DNA from: Nitrospinae bacterium RIFCSPLOWO2_12_FULL_45_22
GTDB lineage: Bacteria > 2-12-FULL-45-22
Assembly (NCBI GenBank): GCA_001803565.1
Contig: MHDQ01000129.1
Coordinates: forward strand, 692 to 8,895
Direction of reading: 5' to 3'
Length of the DNA: 8,204 nucleotides
Of the stretch, positions 1-6,196 are shown in pieces. The stretch's first letter is position 1, and each line of letters begins with the position of its first letter. Both the position numbers and the translations under genes were made by a program. The notes under the pieces were generated by a model. It worked only from the letters and a program-made list of their open reading frames with translations, searched no databases and was not told the origin of the DNA.

Positions 1-142
1 GCTCCTACGCCTCACGCATCCGTGTCCATCCGTGGCTAAAAACCTAATGGTAGCTAAACAATTACATTCCTTCATGTTTTTGGCCTTCTTGAAAGAGGGC
101 GTAATGGAGCAAGAGTGAGGGGTGGGCAGTTACGTGCTCAAT
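1..142. other. Left-edge non-coding stretch with a dispersed-repeat fragment
   Basis: No credible coding region is visible downstream of the chaperone gene in this stretch. Bases 14-38 read, on the minus strand, as GCCACGGATGGACACGGATG. This resembles the CACAGAG/CACGGAT class of dispersed intergenic repeats also seen at 1054-1178 and 7991-8159. The remainder shows no promoter, RNA gene or coding signal that I can support. The window edge cuts the region, so a neighbouring gene may begin just outside. Confidence 0.4.
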
Positions 143-180
143 CCTTTTAGTGCCTCCGTGTCTTAGTGGCACATAAAAGG
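143..180 (-). terminator. Hairpin directly after the torD-like stop codon
   Basis: CCTTTTAGTGCC (143-154) pairs with GGCACATAAAAGG (168-180): about 12 base pairs with one bulged base and a 13-base loop. The loop holds a CCGTGTCTTAGT segment of the dispersed repeat family. The hairpin abuts the stop codon at 181-183. No U-tract follows on the minus strand, so it is not a textbook intrinsic terminator. It may instead protect the mRNA 3' end or simply be a repeat that inserted here. Confidence 0.4.
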
Positions 181-864
181 TTACCCGGGGAGATGGGTGA
201 GGGTCTTCTCTTCAAAGAGGATAAACTCGTTGATTAATTGGGCTATCCCTCTATAAAAATCGCTCTGGGTCTTCTGGCAGATCTGCTTACAGAGTTCTGG
301 GAGCCAGGGGGTCAGGTGATTTATAACGAACTCAGCTTCTAGTTTTTGCCACTGAACAGCCTCTTCTTCCTTTCCTTGTTGCCAGGCCTCACGTTCCCTC
401 TGGCAGAGGTAGTGCATAAAGGCCAATTCTATCCCGGCATGGTCTGGCAGCTCGGTACAGTGCTCATCCAATTCTGTCCCAGCACGCCGGTAAATCTTTC
501 TGACTGCCTGGGCTGAGGGGCCCAGGAGCAAGCCCTTCTTTTTTTTACCCGCTATCTCCCAGGTATCGCAATACACCGATTCATATGGGGTAACGTATTT
601 TCCCAGGGGGACATGAAAAAGGTCGTAATACTCCTGCTGGAGTTTATCCAGGTCGCCATTATAGCCCTGGGAAAATTCCTCTAGTATAGCTAACACTGAG
701 GGATCAAAGTACTGGGAGAGTTCTTCGAGAAGGCCTGGTTCTTGAAGCTGCTTTATCAAATTATCCTGAGGAGGGTTAAGGAATATGGAGGAGAAAAATA
801 AATAGAAAATCTCCCGCACAACGGCTATTTGCGCCTGGGCTTGTATTTGTAATTTATTACCCAT
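181..864 (-). CDS. TorD/DmsD-family molybdoenzyme maturation chaperone
   Basis: This 227-residue, all-helical protein carries the TorD-family signatures in the expected order. YDLFHVPLGKYVTPYESVY-like residues lie at 80-98, LPDHAGIELAFM at 139-150 (the conserved PDH...EL...FM motif), EFVINHLTPWLPEL at 178-191 and FYRGIAQLINEF near 203-214. Family members are cytoplasmic chaperones that bind the apo catalytic subunit and its Tat signal, assist molybdopterin cofactor insertion and delay export until folding is complete. The obvious client is the molybdenum subunit encoded at 1880-4750. Length is normal for the family. There is no clear Shine-Dalgarno sequence before the ATG at 864, so the exact start is less certain than for its neighbours. 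The gene is separated from the FeS gene by 335 bp of repeats, so co-transcription is likely but not shown. Confidence 0.9.
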   Translation of the reverse strand: MGNKLQIQAQAQIAVVREIFYLFFSSIFLNPPQDNLIKQLQEPGLLEELSQYFDPSVLAILEEFSQGYNGDLDKLQQEYYDLFHVPLGKYVTPYESVYCDTWEIAGKKKKGLLLGPSAQAVRKIYRRAGTELDEHCTELPDHAGIELAFMHYLCQREREAWQQGKEEEAVQWQKLEAEFVINHLTPWLPELCKQICQKTQSDFYRGIAQLINEFILFEEKTLTHLPG

Positions 865-933
865 TTCTTATGCTTTGCCCAGAAAATAAAAATTTATAAC
901 TGTTTAGCCAAACAAAGCATCTCACGAATTATT

Positions 934-997
934 TGTAGTGGTCGAGCTTGCTCGACATGCCTAGCATCACCCCGGCAGAGCAAGCTCTGCCACTACA
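934..997. repeat. Double-hairpin (REP-like) element, copy A
   Basis: The outer inverted repeat TGTAGTGG (934-941) and CCACTACA (990-997) encloses two hairpins. GTCGAGC/GCTCGAC (941-947 with 950-956) has 7 pairs, and GGCAGAGC/GCTCTGCC (974-981 with 984-991) has 8 pairs. A 17-base spacer separates them. The two stems share the core GAGCTTGCTC in inverted orientation. The same architecture recurs at 8017-8074 with different stem sequences. It resembles REP/BIME-type elements; whether a RAYT transposase moves them cannot be told here. Confidence 0.7.
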
Positions 998-1053
998 TTG
1001 TCCCTTTGCGATTTTATAATATTAATTCGTCTAAACCTCTTGGAATTCTTATC

Positions 1054-1178
1054 TCACCGCTGAAGACGCAGAGAACACTAAGACCGTGGGACGTGTCCGT
1101 GATCCGTGTCCATTACTCAACGGACACGTAGAACGGACACGGTTACGAAAGTGCATTCTCTGTGTCCTCTGTGGTGAA
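1054..1178. repeat. Composite nested repeat with CACAGAG-type arms
   Basis: The left arm starting at 1054 (CACCGCTGAAGACGCAGAG) is an imperfect inverted match to the right arm ending at 1178 (CTCTGTGTCCTCTGTGGTGA). An independent hairpin of 21-base arms lies inside: 1091-1111 against 1122-1142, with 17 of 21 positions pairing and a 10-base loop. The arms belong to the same family as those at 7991-8017 and 8131-8159. A TGGTGAACGGTTAC segment follows the right arm directly. Confidence 0.6.
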
Positions 1179-1199
1179 CGGTTACATATTTTTTATGTT

Positions 1200-1775
1200 T
1201 TAAGGCAGCGTCGTGGCCTCGAACCGGGTAGCGGGATGGGTATAGCTGGGGTCGGGAAACCCATCCGGCTTATTTTGTCCAGAATTACTGATATTAAAGT
1301 CCTCGGAATGCAGTGCCCGACCTGTACAGGTAGTCTCGCAGGCTGGCTTCAGGCCCGCATCAATCCGGTGCACACAGAAGGTACACTTCTCTACCTTCTT
1401 GGTATTGGCATTATACTGCGGGACACCATAAGGACAGGCCCATTCGCAGTAGCGGCACCCGATACACTTATCCTGGTCAATCAAGACAATGCCGTCAGCA
1501 CTCCTTTTGCTGATGGCATCAACCGGGCAGGAGGCCAGGCAGGCTGGGTGCTGACAATGGTTACAAGCCGAGGTAACGAATCGTTTCTTGACATTGGGAT
1601 AAGTACCGCTATCTTTAAAAATAACCCAGCGCCAACTGGTATGGGTCGGGATCCCCTCTTCGGTAATCATAGGGGAAAAGAGGGGATAGGTATTGTTTTC
1701 GGACTTACAGGCAATGGTGCAGCTCTCACAGCCAGTGCATTTATCCAACTGAATAAGCCAACCTTTTTGAGCCAT
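1200..1775 (-). CDS. Four-cluster [4Fe-4S] ferredoxin-like electron-transfer subunit of a molybdenum oxidoreductase (DmsB/PsrB/TtrB type)
   Basis: The 191-residue protein has 16 cysteines in four complete sets: C13/16/19/23, C71/74/79/83, C104/107/110/114 and C131/134/146/150. It therefore has the ligands for four [4Fe-4S] clusters, as expected for the beta subunit of DMSO-reductase-superfamily enzymes, which passes electrons between the catalytic subunit and a membrane or cytochrome partner. The C-terminal DPSYTHPATRFE resembles the conserved end of this family. It has no signal peptide, which fits co-export with the Tat-bearing catalytic subunit. A strong ribosome binding site, GGAGGTG at 1781-1787, sits 5 bases before the ATG and fixes the start. 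It lies 104 bp downstream of the catalytic gene, the usual order for such operons. A long plus-strand frame over the same bases is a shadow. Confidence 0.93.
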   Translation of the reverse strand: MAQKGWLIQLDKCTGCESCTIACKSENNTYPLFSPMITEEGIPTHTSWRWVIFKDSGTYPNVKKRFVTSACNHCQHPACLASCPVDAISKRSADGIVLIDQDKCIGCRYCEWACPYGVPQYNANTKKVEKCTFCVHRIDAGLKPACETTCTGRALHSEDFNISNSGQNKPDGFPDPSYTHPATRFEATTLP

Positions 1776-1794
1776 CTTCTCACCTCCATATGAT

Positions 1795-1873
1795 TAACTT
1801 ATAACGATTAACCAATAACTTATAACGGGGAGGGACCTTTTGTTATCAGTTAATTGTTATTAGTTATATGTTA
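1795..1873. repeat. Imperfect long hairpin with 12-bp direct repeats between the catalytic and FeS genes
   Basis: The 32-base arms 1795-1826 and 1842-1873 are inverted copies matching at 26 of 32 positions, around a 15-base GC-richer loop (1827-1841). The left arm contains TAACTTATAACG twice (1795-1806 and 1816-1827), 21 bp apart, about two helical turns. The right arm ends 6 bp from the stop codon of the catalytic gene. It could tune expression between the two genes, serve as a binding site, or be a member of the AT-rich GTTATCAGTTA-type dispersed repeats. The sequence does not decide. Confidence 0.6.
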
Positions 1874-1879
1874 GATTTG

Positions 1880-4750
1880 TTATACCTTTTCTACTTTAAC
1901 TTTCGTGTCATAAAAGGAACAACTACCGCCAACCTTGGACTGGAGGGACACATTGCCCAGCTTGGCATCCAGCCGCATGACCAGATTGGCCTGAAGACCG
2001 GCACCACGGCTGGCATCGTATTCGGTCTCTGCACCATCTATGATATGGGGCCGGGAGCCTAATTCCCAGTGGCCATAGTGGTGCGAGATGGCTACCACGC
2101 CAGGGCGAATTCCTTCCATCACCTTGGCATAGCCCACAATACCGGTAGTATTACTGGCCGATGTTACCCGCACCTTATCCCCGGTAGAGATACCTAAAGA
2201 TTTCGCATCAGTGCTGTTTATCTCCACATAGTTTTCGGGGGCCAGCAGCATGAGCCAGGGGTTAGTGGCGGTCCGGGCCTGGCCGTGCCGCACAGACTTA
2301 TAAGTGATGAGGTGCAAGGGATAGGCACTGTCATCTACCGGGGTATCGTCCGCATGCCTGGGAACCTCGTATTTGGGCAGCGGATCAAAGGTCTTCCCGG
2401 TCATAGAATCTTTGGTAGTGGCTAGCTCTTCTATATAGAGATGGATCTCATTGCCATAGGTATTTTTCACATAATCGCCACTATATTCCTTGCCCGGGTC
2501 TTCAAAGGCCCCTCCTTTAGCCTTGATCTCTTCTACAGTAACGGTCCTTCCCAGGGCACTGGTGGCATTTTTGGCCAGGTTGTCCAGTTGCCTGCGGGTA
2601 AAATCCCAGGCCCTATCCAAAGAACCACCATCCTCAAAGGCCCCCGCACCGACGGAGGGGAGGTTCATCTTCTTAGCTAGCTCTATCAGGATATCCATAT
2701 ACATCTTGGTATTGGGCAGGATAGGCGTATAGTTCATATCGGCATCGAAGCTCCCTACTACCGGTTGCTGGAAGGCAGTGGCCTTGGCCAGGATAGCCGG
2801 AGATGTCCCGGTAAAGGCAAACTTTTCCAGATAGGTAGTATCGGGCAGGATATAATCGGCCAGAGCCGCTACCTCGCCTATATTGAGACTGATAGCCACA
2901 AAGAGGGGTAGCTTGCTCTCATCCTTGACATAGTCTTCAAAGACCTTTTTCAGGGCCGGGGTAGAATAAGGCCAGGCATTCCAGTAAGTAATTATGGCCT
3001 TAGCGGAATAAGGATAGCCATCGGCCGCACTGGGTATTGCCTCTTGAAAATTACCGTGGGTAGCATAGGGGAACCAGGGTCTCTTGGCCGGGTAACCATC
3101 CCGCTGGAAAAAGCTCTTGCCATCGGTTTCGTAAAATTTCAATTTTGTCCTATCTATCCGCACTCCCTTGTAACTTACCTTCTTAGGTACCTTGGTAACA
3201 TCAACAACACCGGTATTATTGGCATAGGCCCCGCCACCTGCCGTACTGCCGCCTTTCCAATCGTAGTTACCGATGAGGGTATCTAAGGCTATAACCGCCA
3301 GGGAAGAGTAAGCGCCATTGGTATGCTGGACAGTACCCCGATAATGTTCAGTCCCGGCCTTCTTCCCATGGCTGGTAAACTCCCTGGCCAGACTCTCTAT
3401 AGTGCTGCTCTCTATGCCGCAGATGGAGGCATATTCAGCAATGGTCTTCTCCTGCACCCGTTCTTTGAACAGGGTAAAGGCCGATTTGCAGCTCTTACCC
3501 CCAACGGTGACAGTGCCAGTATCCAGGGTCCCTTCTACGGCAGTAGTGGTATCATCACTCTTTACGGCTAGGCCCTGGGTCCCATCCCAGACCACAAACT
3601 TGCTCCCATCACCACCCAGGACATCATCCCGCAGGTATTTATTGGTGCTAAGATCCACCAACCAGGTAGCATCGGTCCAGGTCTTTTCGCCATCGGCCGT
3701 AGCTGCGGCCTTATTGGCATTCTTGAGGTATTTCTCGTCATATTTTTTATTATCAATGATCCAGCGGGCCATACCCAGGGCCAGGGCACCATCAGTGCCG
3801 GGCTTTACTGGTATCCAGCCGCCATTGGCCTGGGCTGCCGAGTGGGAAAAGCGGGGGTCTACCACTACATACTTACCACCGTTCCTCTTCATCTCCATCA
3901 GCTTGCGGGCAATGGGGACAAAGGCGAAGTTAGATTCAAGGGGGTTTGAGCCGAAAAGGAGGACATATTCCGAGCTGAGAAAATCGGCCTTGAAATGGTT
4001 CTTCCTCCCAGCCTTATTCGTTTTATCCCAGGTGACCAGCTCGTAGGCCACATGGTGGTCTACCTCACAGATACTGGTATGGTCCAGGCGATAATTGGCG
4101 GTACCAAAACCGTCCTTCCATATCCGGTCGCTAAAATCTCCTTCTACCGTGCGGCCCGGTGCGAATAGGACTTGATTGGCCACCGGTCCGGCCTCCGGGG
4201 CATCAGGATTGGCCGGGGTAGTCAAATCCCGCAGGGCCAGGAGGCGGGAGGCAATATCACTGAGGGCCTCATCCCAGCTCACCGTCTTCCATTGCCCCGA
4301 TCCCCTGGGCCCCACCCGCTTTAATGGCGCCTTTACCCGATAAGGGTCATAGAGGGTCTGGATACCGGCCTGTCCCTTGAGGCACATACGGCCCCGAGAC
4401 TTGTTGGCCTCAGTAGCGTCAGTGCTATAAGGGAGCCGCTCATCGGGGTGCATATTGTTGGGATGATAAGGGTTACCGTCCAGCTTCACCAGGACACCAT
4501 CTACTACCTTGGCCTGTAACCCACAACGGCCGTGGCACATCTGACAGAAGCTGCGGACTATCGTGACGCCCGGGGCAGTCTCTACTGGGTCTGCGGAATA
4601 TTGCCCTAGAGTGATGGCTGCCGCCTCTTTGGTCTTAAATATTGTCGAACTAAGGGCAGCAGCGGACGCCAGGGCACCACTTATGGCCAGGAACTTCCTG
4701 CGATCCACTTCTGGATTCAACCAATTCTTCCCCTTTTCCTCTCTCTCCAT
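1880..4750 (-). CDS. Tat-exported molybdopterin (bis-MGD) oxidoreductase catalytic subunit, TtrA/PsrA/ArrA-like, substrate unknown
   Basis: This 956-residue protein begins with a Tat signal (DRRKFLAISGALASA, twin Arg 17-18), so it acts outside the cytoplasmic membrane. The [4Fe-4S] ligands follow: C69-x2-C72-x3-C76 and then C123 in GRMCLKG, an unusually long 46-residue gap that contains GNPYHP. YDPYRVKAPLKRVG (134-147) and the following TVSWDEAL are typical of the DMSO reductase superfamily. C228 in DHTSICEVDHH is the probable molybdenum ligand, as in the polysulfide/arsenate/tetrathionate branch. The C-terminal third (about 808-950) has the molybdopterin-dinucleotide-binding fold, including ISHHYGHWELG. 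The ATG is preceded at 10 bases by AAAGGAGGT (4761-4769). FeS and TorD-like genes follow and a triheme cytochrome gene precedes. Tetrathionate, thiosulfate/polysulfide, arsenate or selenium oxyanions are possible substrates; none is demonstrated, so I give no gene symbol. Confidence 0.92.
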   Translation of the reverse strand: MEREEKGKNWLNPEVDRRKFLAISGALASAAALSSTIFKTKEAAAITLGQYSADPVETAPGVTIVRSFCQMCHGRCGLQAKVVDGVLVKLDGNPYHPNNMHPDERLPYSTDATEANKSRGRMCLKGQAGIQTLYDPYRVKAPLKRVGPRGSGQWKTVSWDEALSDIASRLLALRDLTTPANPDAPEAGPVANQVLFAPGRTVEGDFSDRIWKDGFGTANYRLDHTSICEVDHHVAYELVTWDKTNKAGRKNHFKADFLSSEYVLLFGSNPLESNFAFVPIARKLMEMKRNGGKYVVVDPRFSHSAAQANGGWIPVKPGTDGALALGMARWIIDNKKYDEKYLKNANKAAATADGEKTWTDATWLVDLSTNKYLRDDVLGGDGSKFVVWDGTQGLAVKSDDTTTAVEGTLDTGTVTVGGKSCKSAFTLFKERVQEKTIAEYASICGIESSTIESLAREFTSHGKKAGTEHYRGTVQHTNGAYSSLAVIALDTLIGNYDWKGGSTAGGGAYANNTGVVDVTKVPKKVSYKGVRIDRTKLKFYETDGKSFFQRDGYPAKRPWFPYATHGNFQEAIPSAADGYPYSAKAIITYWNAWPYSTPALKKVFEDYVKDESKLPLFVAISLNIGEVAALADYILPDTTYLEKFAFTGTSPAILAKATAFQQPVVGSFDADMNYTPILPNTKMYMDILIELAKKMNLPSVGAGAFEDGGSLDRAWDFTRRQLDNLAKNATSALGRTVTVEEIKAKGGAFEDPGKEYSGDYVKNTYGNEIHLYIEELATTKDSMTGKTFDPLPKYEVPRHADDTPVDDSAYPLHLITYKSVRHGQARTATNPWLMLLAPENYVEINSTDAKSLGISTGDKVRVTSASNTTGIVGYAKVMEGIRPGVVAISHHYGHWELGSRPHIIDGAETEYDASRGAGLQANLVMRLDAKLGNVSLQSKVGGSCSFYDTKVKVEKV

Positions 4751-4782
4751 AATTGCATTAACCTCCTTTCAAATTTTTTTAT

Positions 4783-4909
4783 CCTGAATTATGTAGGTTT
4801 CATTTAAAAATGCTTTACTCGCTTGTCATTCTGAGCCGCAGCCCTGAACAAAGTGAAGGGTCAGGCGAAGAATCTAACCAAGACCCTTCGCTCCGCTCCG
4901 GGTGACAAC
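4783..4909. mobile_element. Diverged, one-ended relative of the 6197-6336 MITE
   Basis: Reading the plus strand from 4783, the first 54 bases match the minus strand of the MITE from 6336 inward at 43 of 54 positions, including the terminal part (CCTGAATTATGTAGG against CCCAAATTATGCAGG). The interior TTGTCATTCTGAGC (from 4823) pairs with GCTCCGGGTGACAA (4896-4909), and GCGAAGAATCT (4865-4875) pairs with AGACCCTTCGC (4881-4891). An extra segment with CCCTGAAC...GAAGGGTCAG lies in the left half. The distal terminal repeat is not recognisable; the sequence changes to TGGTGAACGGTTAC. The element lies 14 bp upstream of the ribosome binding site of the molybdoenzyme gene, so it probably overlaps that gene's leader or promoter. 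Confidence 0.7.
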
Positions 4910-4960
4910 CCCTGGTGAACGGTTACGAAAAAGCCATTCAGTACTGAAAGATATATGTCA

Positions 4961-5731
4961 TTATTGATAGAAGGGTTTCGTAGAGCCTTTACTATGGCAG
5001 GCCACGCACCGGGTAACATCGGTATTACGCCGGAGGCTGACAGCCGATTCGTCCCGCATATCTACCCCTTTGCTATGGCAGGCCTGGCAGGTCTCGTTTG
5101 TAACCGTAGTAGTGCCAGGATAATAGGGAAACATGGCGGCATGGGCAGGTTTTATGCTGGGGTCTAAAGATTTTTCGCTTACCCGGTCACCATGGCAGAT
5201 CAAGCAAGCCTTATTATAACTAGGGGAGTTAGGGTCATGGGCGGCCATGATGGCCGAGGGGGATTTGAAGGGCTTTATTAAGTTAAAAGAGGTACTAGAA
5301 TATGATGTAAAAGGGGGGGTAATAGAACCTGGTTTGGTAAATACTGCCCAGAAGGTGTAAGCACCACCAGTGATATCTGGTACCTGAAAATCGAATAAGG
5401 TCCCTGCGGCATTACTTACGTTCCAGGAAGTAGCTAGTGGGACAATCTGGTCTGTCCACTGCGTCTGTGGGGTCAAGAATTGAAAGGTATTATCCGGCAA
5501 CTGTAAGGCAAAATATATATCTACCTTATTATTTTCTGTCCCGGCCTTAATATCGAATTTCAAGGTTAAGCGATCCTGGCCCTTAACATAGTTGTTCTTA
5601 TTAGCGATAAGGGTGATAGAGGGGTTACCGGCTAATGCGGTCACGGCAGGTAAAAAGAGTAATCCTACTGCGAAGATACAGATTAAAACTAAACCTAAAT
5701 ACTTCAATTCTACTCGATTACCTCGCTCCAT
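4961..5731 (-). CDS. Exported triheme c-type cytochrome with N-terminal beta-rich domain
   Basis: The 256-residue protein starts with a hydrophobic signal segment (about 11-34, ending TALAG), either a cleavable signal peptide or a membrane anchor. Residues about 36-152 form a beta-rich, Ig-like region (VDIYFALQLPDNTF, GGAYTFWAVFTKPG) without heme motifs; similar domains occur in secreted proteins of metal- and sulfur-respiring bacteria. The C-terminal part has three covalent heme sites: CLICH (176-180), CQACH (215-219) and CVACH (242-246). Only two other histidines exist (H165, H197), so one heme lacks a His sixth ligand; Met162, Met200 or Met225 could serve. AAAGGAGG at 5743-5750 precedes the ATG by 11 bases. 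It is the first gene of the apparent molybdoenzyme cluster and is the likely electron partner, by context. I do not recognise a named family. Confidence 0.85.
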   Translation of the reverse strand: MERGNRVELKYLGLVLICIFAVGLLFLPAVTALAGNPSITLIANKNNYVKGQDRLTLKFDIKAGTENNKVDIYFALQLPDNTFQFLTPQTQWTDQIVPLATSWNVSNAAGTLFDFQVPDITGGAYTFWAVFTKPGSITPPFTSYSSTSFNLIKPFKSPSAIMAAHDPNSPSYNKACLICHGDRVSEKSLDPSIKPAHAAMFPYYPGTTTVTNETCQACHSKGVDMRDESAVSLRRNTDVTRCVACHSKGSTKPFYQ

Positions 5732-5950
5732 AGCTTATCATTCCTCCTTTCTCTCTGCTCAATAGTAAGTAACACTCCGGTCCCAAAAAGTTTCTCAGTT
5801 TTTTCCCTCTTTAGCCTTGCATTTTGTTTTTTTAGACCTATCACCCCCTTCTTCTTTTAATCTGAATCTAGGGCGAATGTTAATGAGTGCTTTCCAAGTA
5901 AAAAATTGCTCATCACAATTAGATGAGATTTATTTGCTCTGGATCCAGGT
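5732..5950. other. Leader region of the cytochrome gene
   Basis: This 219-bp AT-rich spacer holds the cytochrome ribosome binding site (5743-5750) and presumably the promoter of the cytochrome-molybdoenzyme cluster. I searched by eye for GG-N10-GC sigma-54 promoters on the minus strand and found none convincing. Translation past the stop of the 66-residue upstream frame gives no recognisable transposase continuation. Confidence 0.4.
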
Positions 5951-6151
5951 TTAACTGATAGAAATGTTTTCTCCTTTAAGTTTTCTGACAATATTCTCTG
6001 CATTACCTAAATAGATATTTGTGGTCACGACCCGGCTGGGGCCGGACCCCGGGCCCTTACCGTCCTGTGAGCCATCCAGCTTTATCCGCTGGGAATGACG
6101 GTAGTAGTAGTGATATTTTCGCCCCCGTTTGATCTCGTATATCTTACCCAT
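5951..6151 (-). pseudogene. Short frame resembling the N-terminus of a transposase (probable truncated remnant)
   Basis: The 66-residue basic frame starts well: GGAGGAG (6161-6167) lies 9 bases before the ATG. The content KIYEIKRGRKYHYYYRHSQR, followed by a Gly/Ser/Lys-rich stretch and VVTTNIYLGNAENIVRKLKG, resembles the first residues of IS1634/IS4-superfamily-like transposases (a short beta hairpin, then a YLG motif before the DDE domain). No DDE catalytic core follows in any frame down to the cytochrome gene. It is therefore best read as a 5' fragment of an insertion sequence. The resemblance is from memory of the family pattern, not a search. It could alternatively be a genuine small DNA-binding protein. 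The MITE left end is 46 bp upstream of its start codon. Confidence 0.45.
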
Positions 6152-6191
6152 TCAGACTTCCTCCTCCAAGGATTATTGCAAAATGGGAAAG

Positions 6192-6196
6192 CTAAT
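6192..6196. repeat. Left target-site duplication CTAAT of the MITE
   Basis: CTAAT directly precedes the MITE end at 6197 and is repeated in direct orientation at 6337-6341, directly after the other end. The preceding base is G on both sides, but at 6336 that G belongs to the terminal repeat. Confidence 0.75.

Larger units (their letters stand above)
865..1199. other. Repeat-filled spacer between FeS gene and torD-like gene
   Basis: This 335-bp stretch has no coding sequence that I accept. It holds a double-hairpin element (934-997), then a composite repeat (1054-1178) enclosing its own hairpin (1091-1142), and a GTAACCGTTCACC element near the end of the FeS gene. The remaining bases (865-933, 998-1053, 1186-1199) are AT-rich and show no defined site. 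The spacer breaks the otherwise collinear gene order. Confidence 0.6.

Noticed and set aside
934-1178. CRISPR array or tRNA gene suggested by repeated palindromic segments
   Set aside because: There are no regular repeat-spacer units and no cloverleaf; the pieces are explained by hairpin and CACAGAG-type repeats.
1086-1793. Long plus-strand open frame (235 codons) over the FeS gene
   Set aside because: It lies antisense to a protein with 16 conserved cysteines and a strong ribosome binding site, and its translation has no coherent domain.
3402-4046. Plus-strand open frame (214 codons) inside the molybdoenzyme gene
   Set aside because: It is antisense to conserved catalytic-subunit sequence, has low-complexity content rich in Ser, Pro and Arg, and has no ribosome binding site; a shadow frame.
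4937-4948. Perfect palindrome TTCAGTACTGAA after the cytochrome gene, with a short T-run nearby
   Set aside because: As a hairpin it would have only about 4 pairs with a tight loop, too weak for a terminator; 12-bp palindromes also arise by chance.
5732-5950. Possible sigma-54 promoter in front of the cytochrome gene
   Set aside because: No GG-N10-GC arrangement with acceptable flanks could be found on the minus strand, so regulation by the neighbouring activator remains context only.
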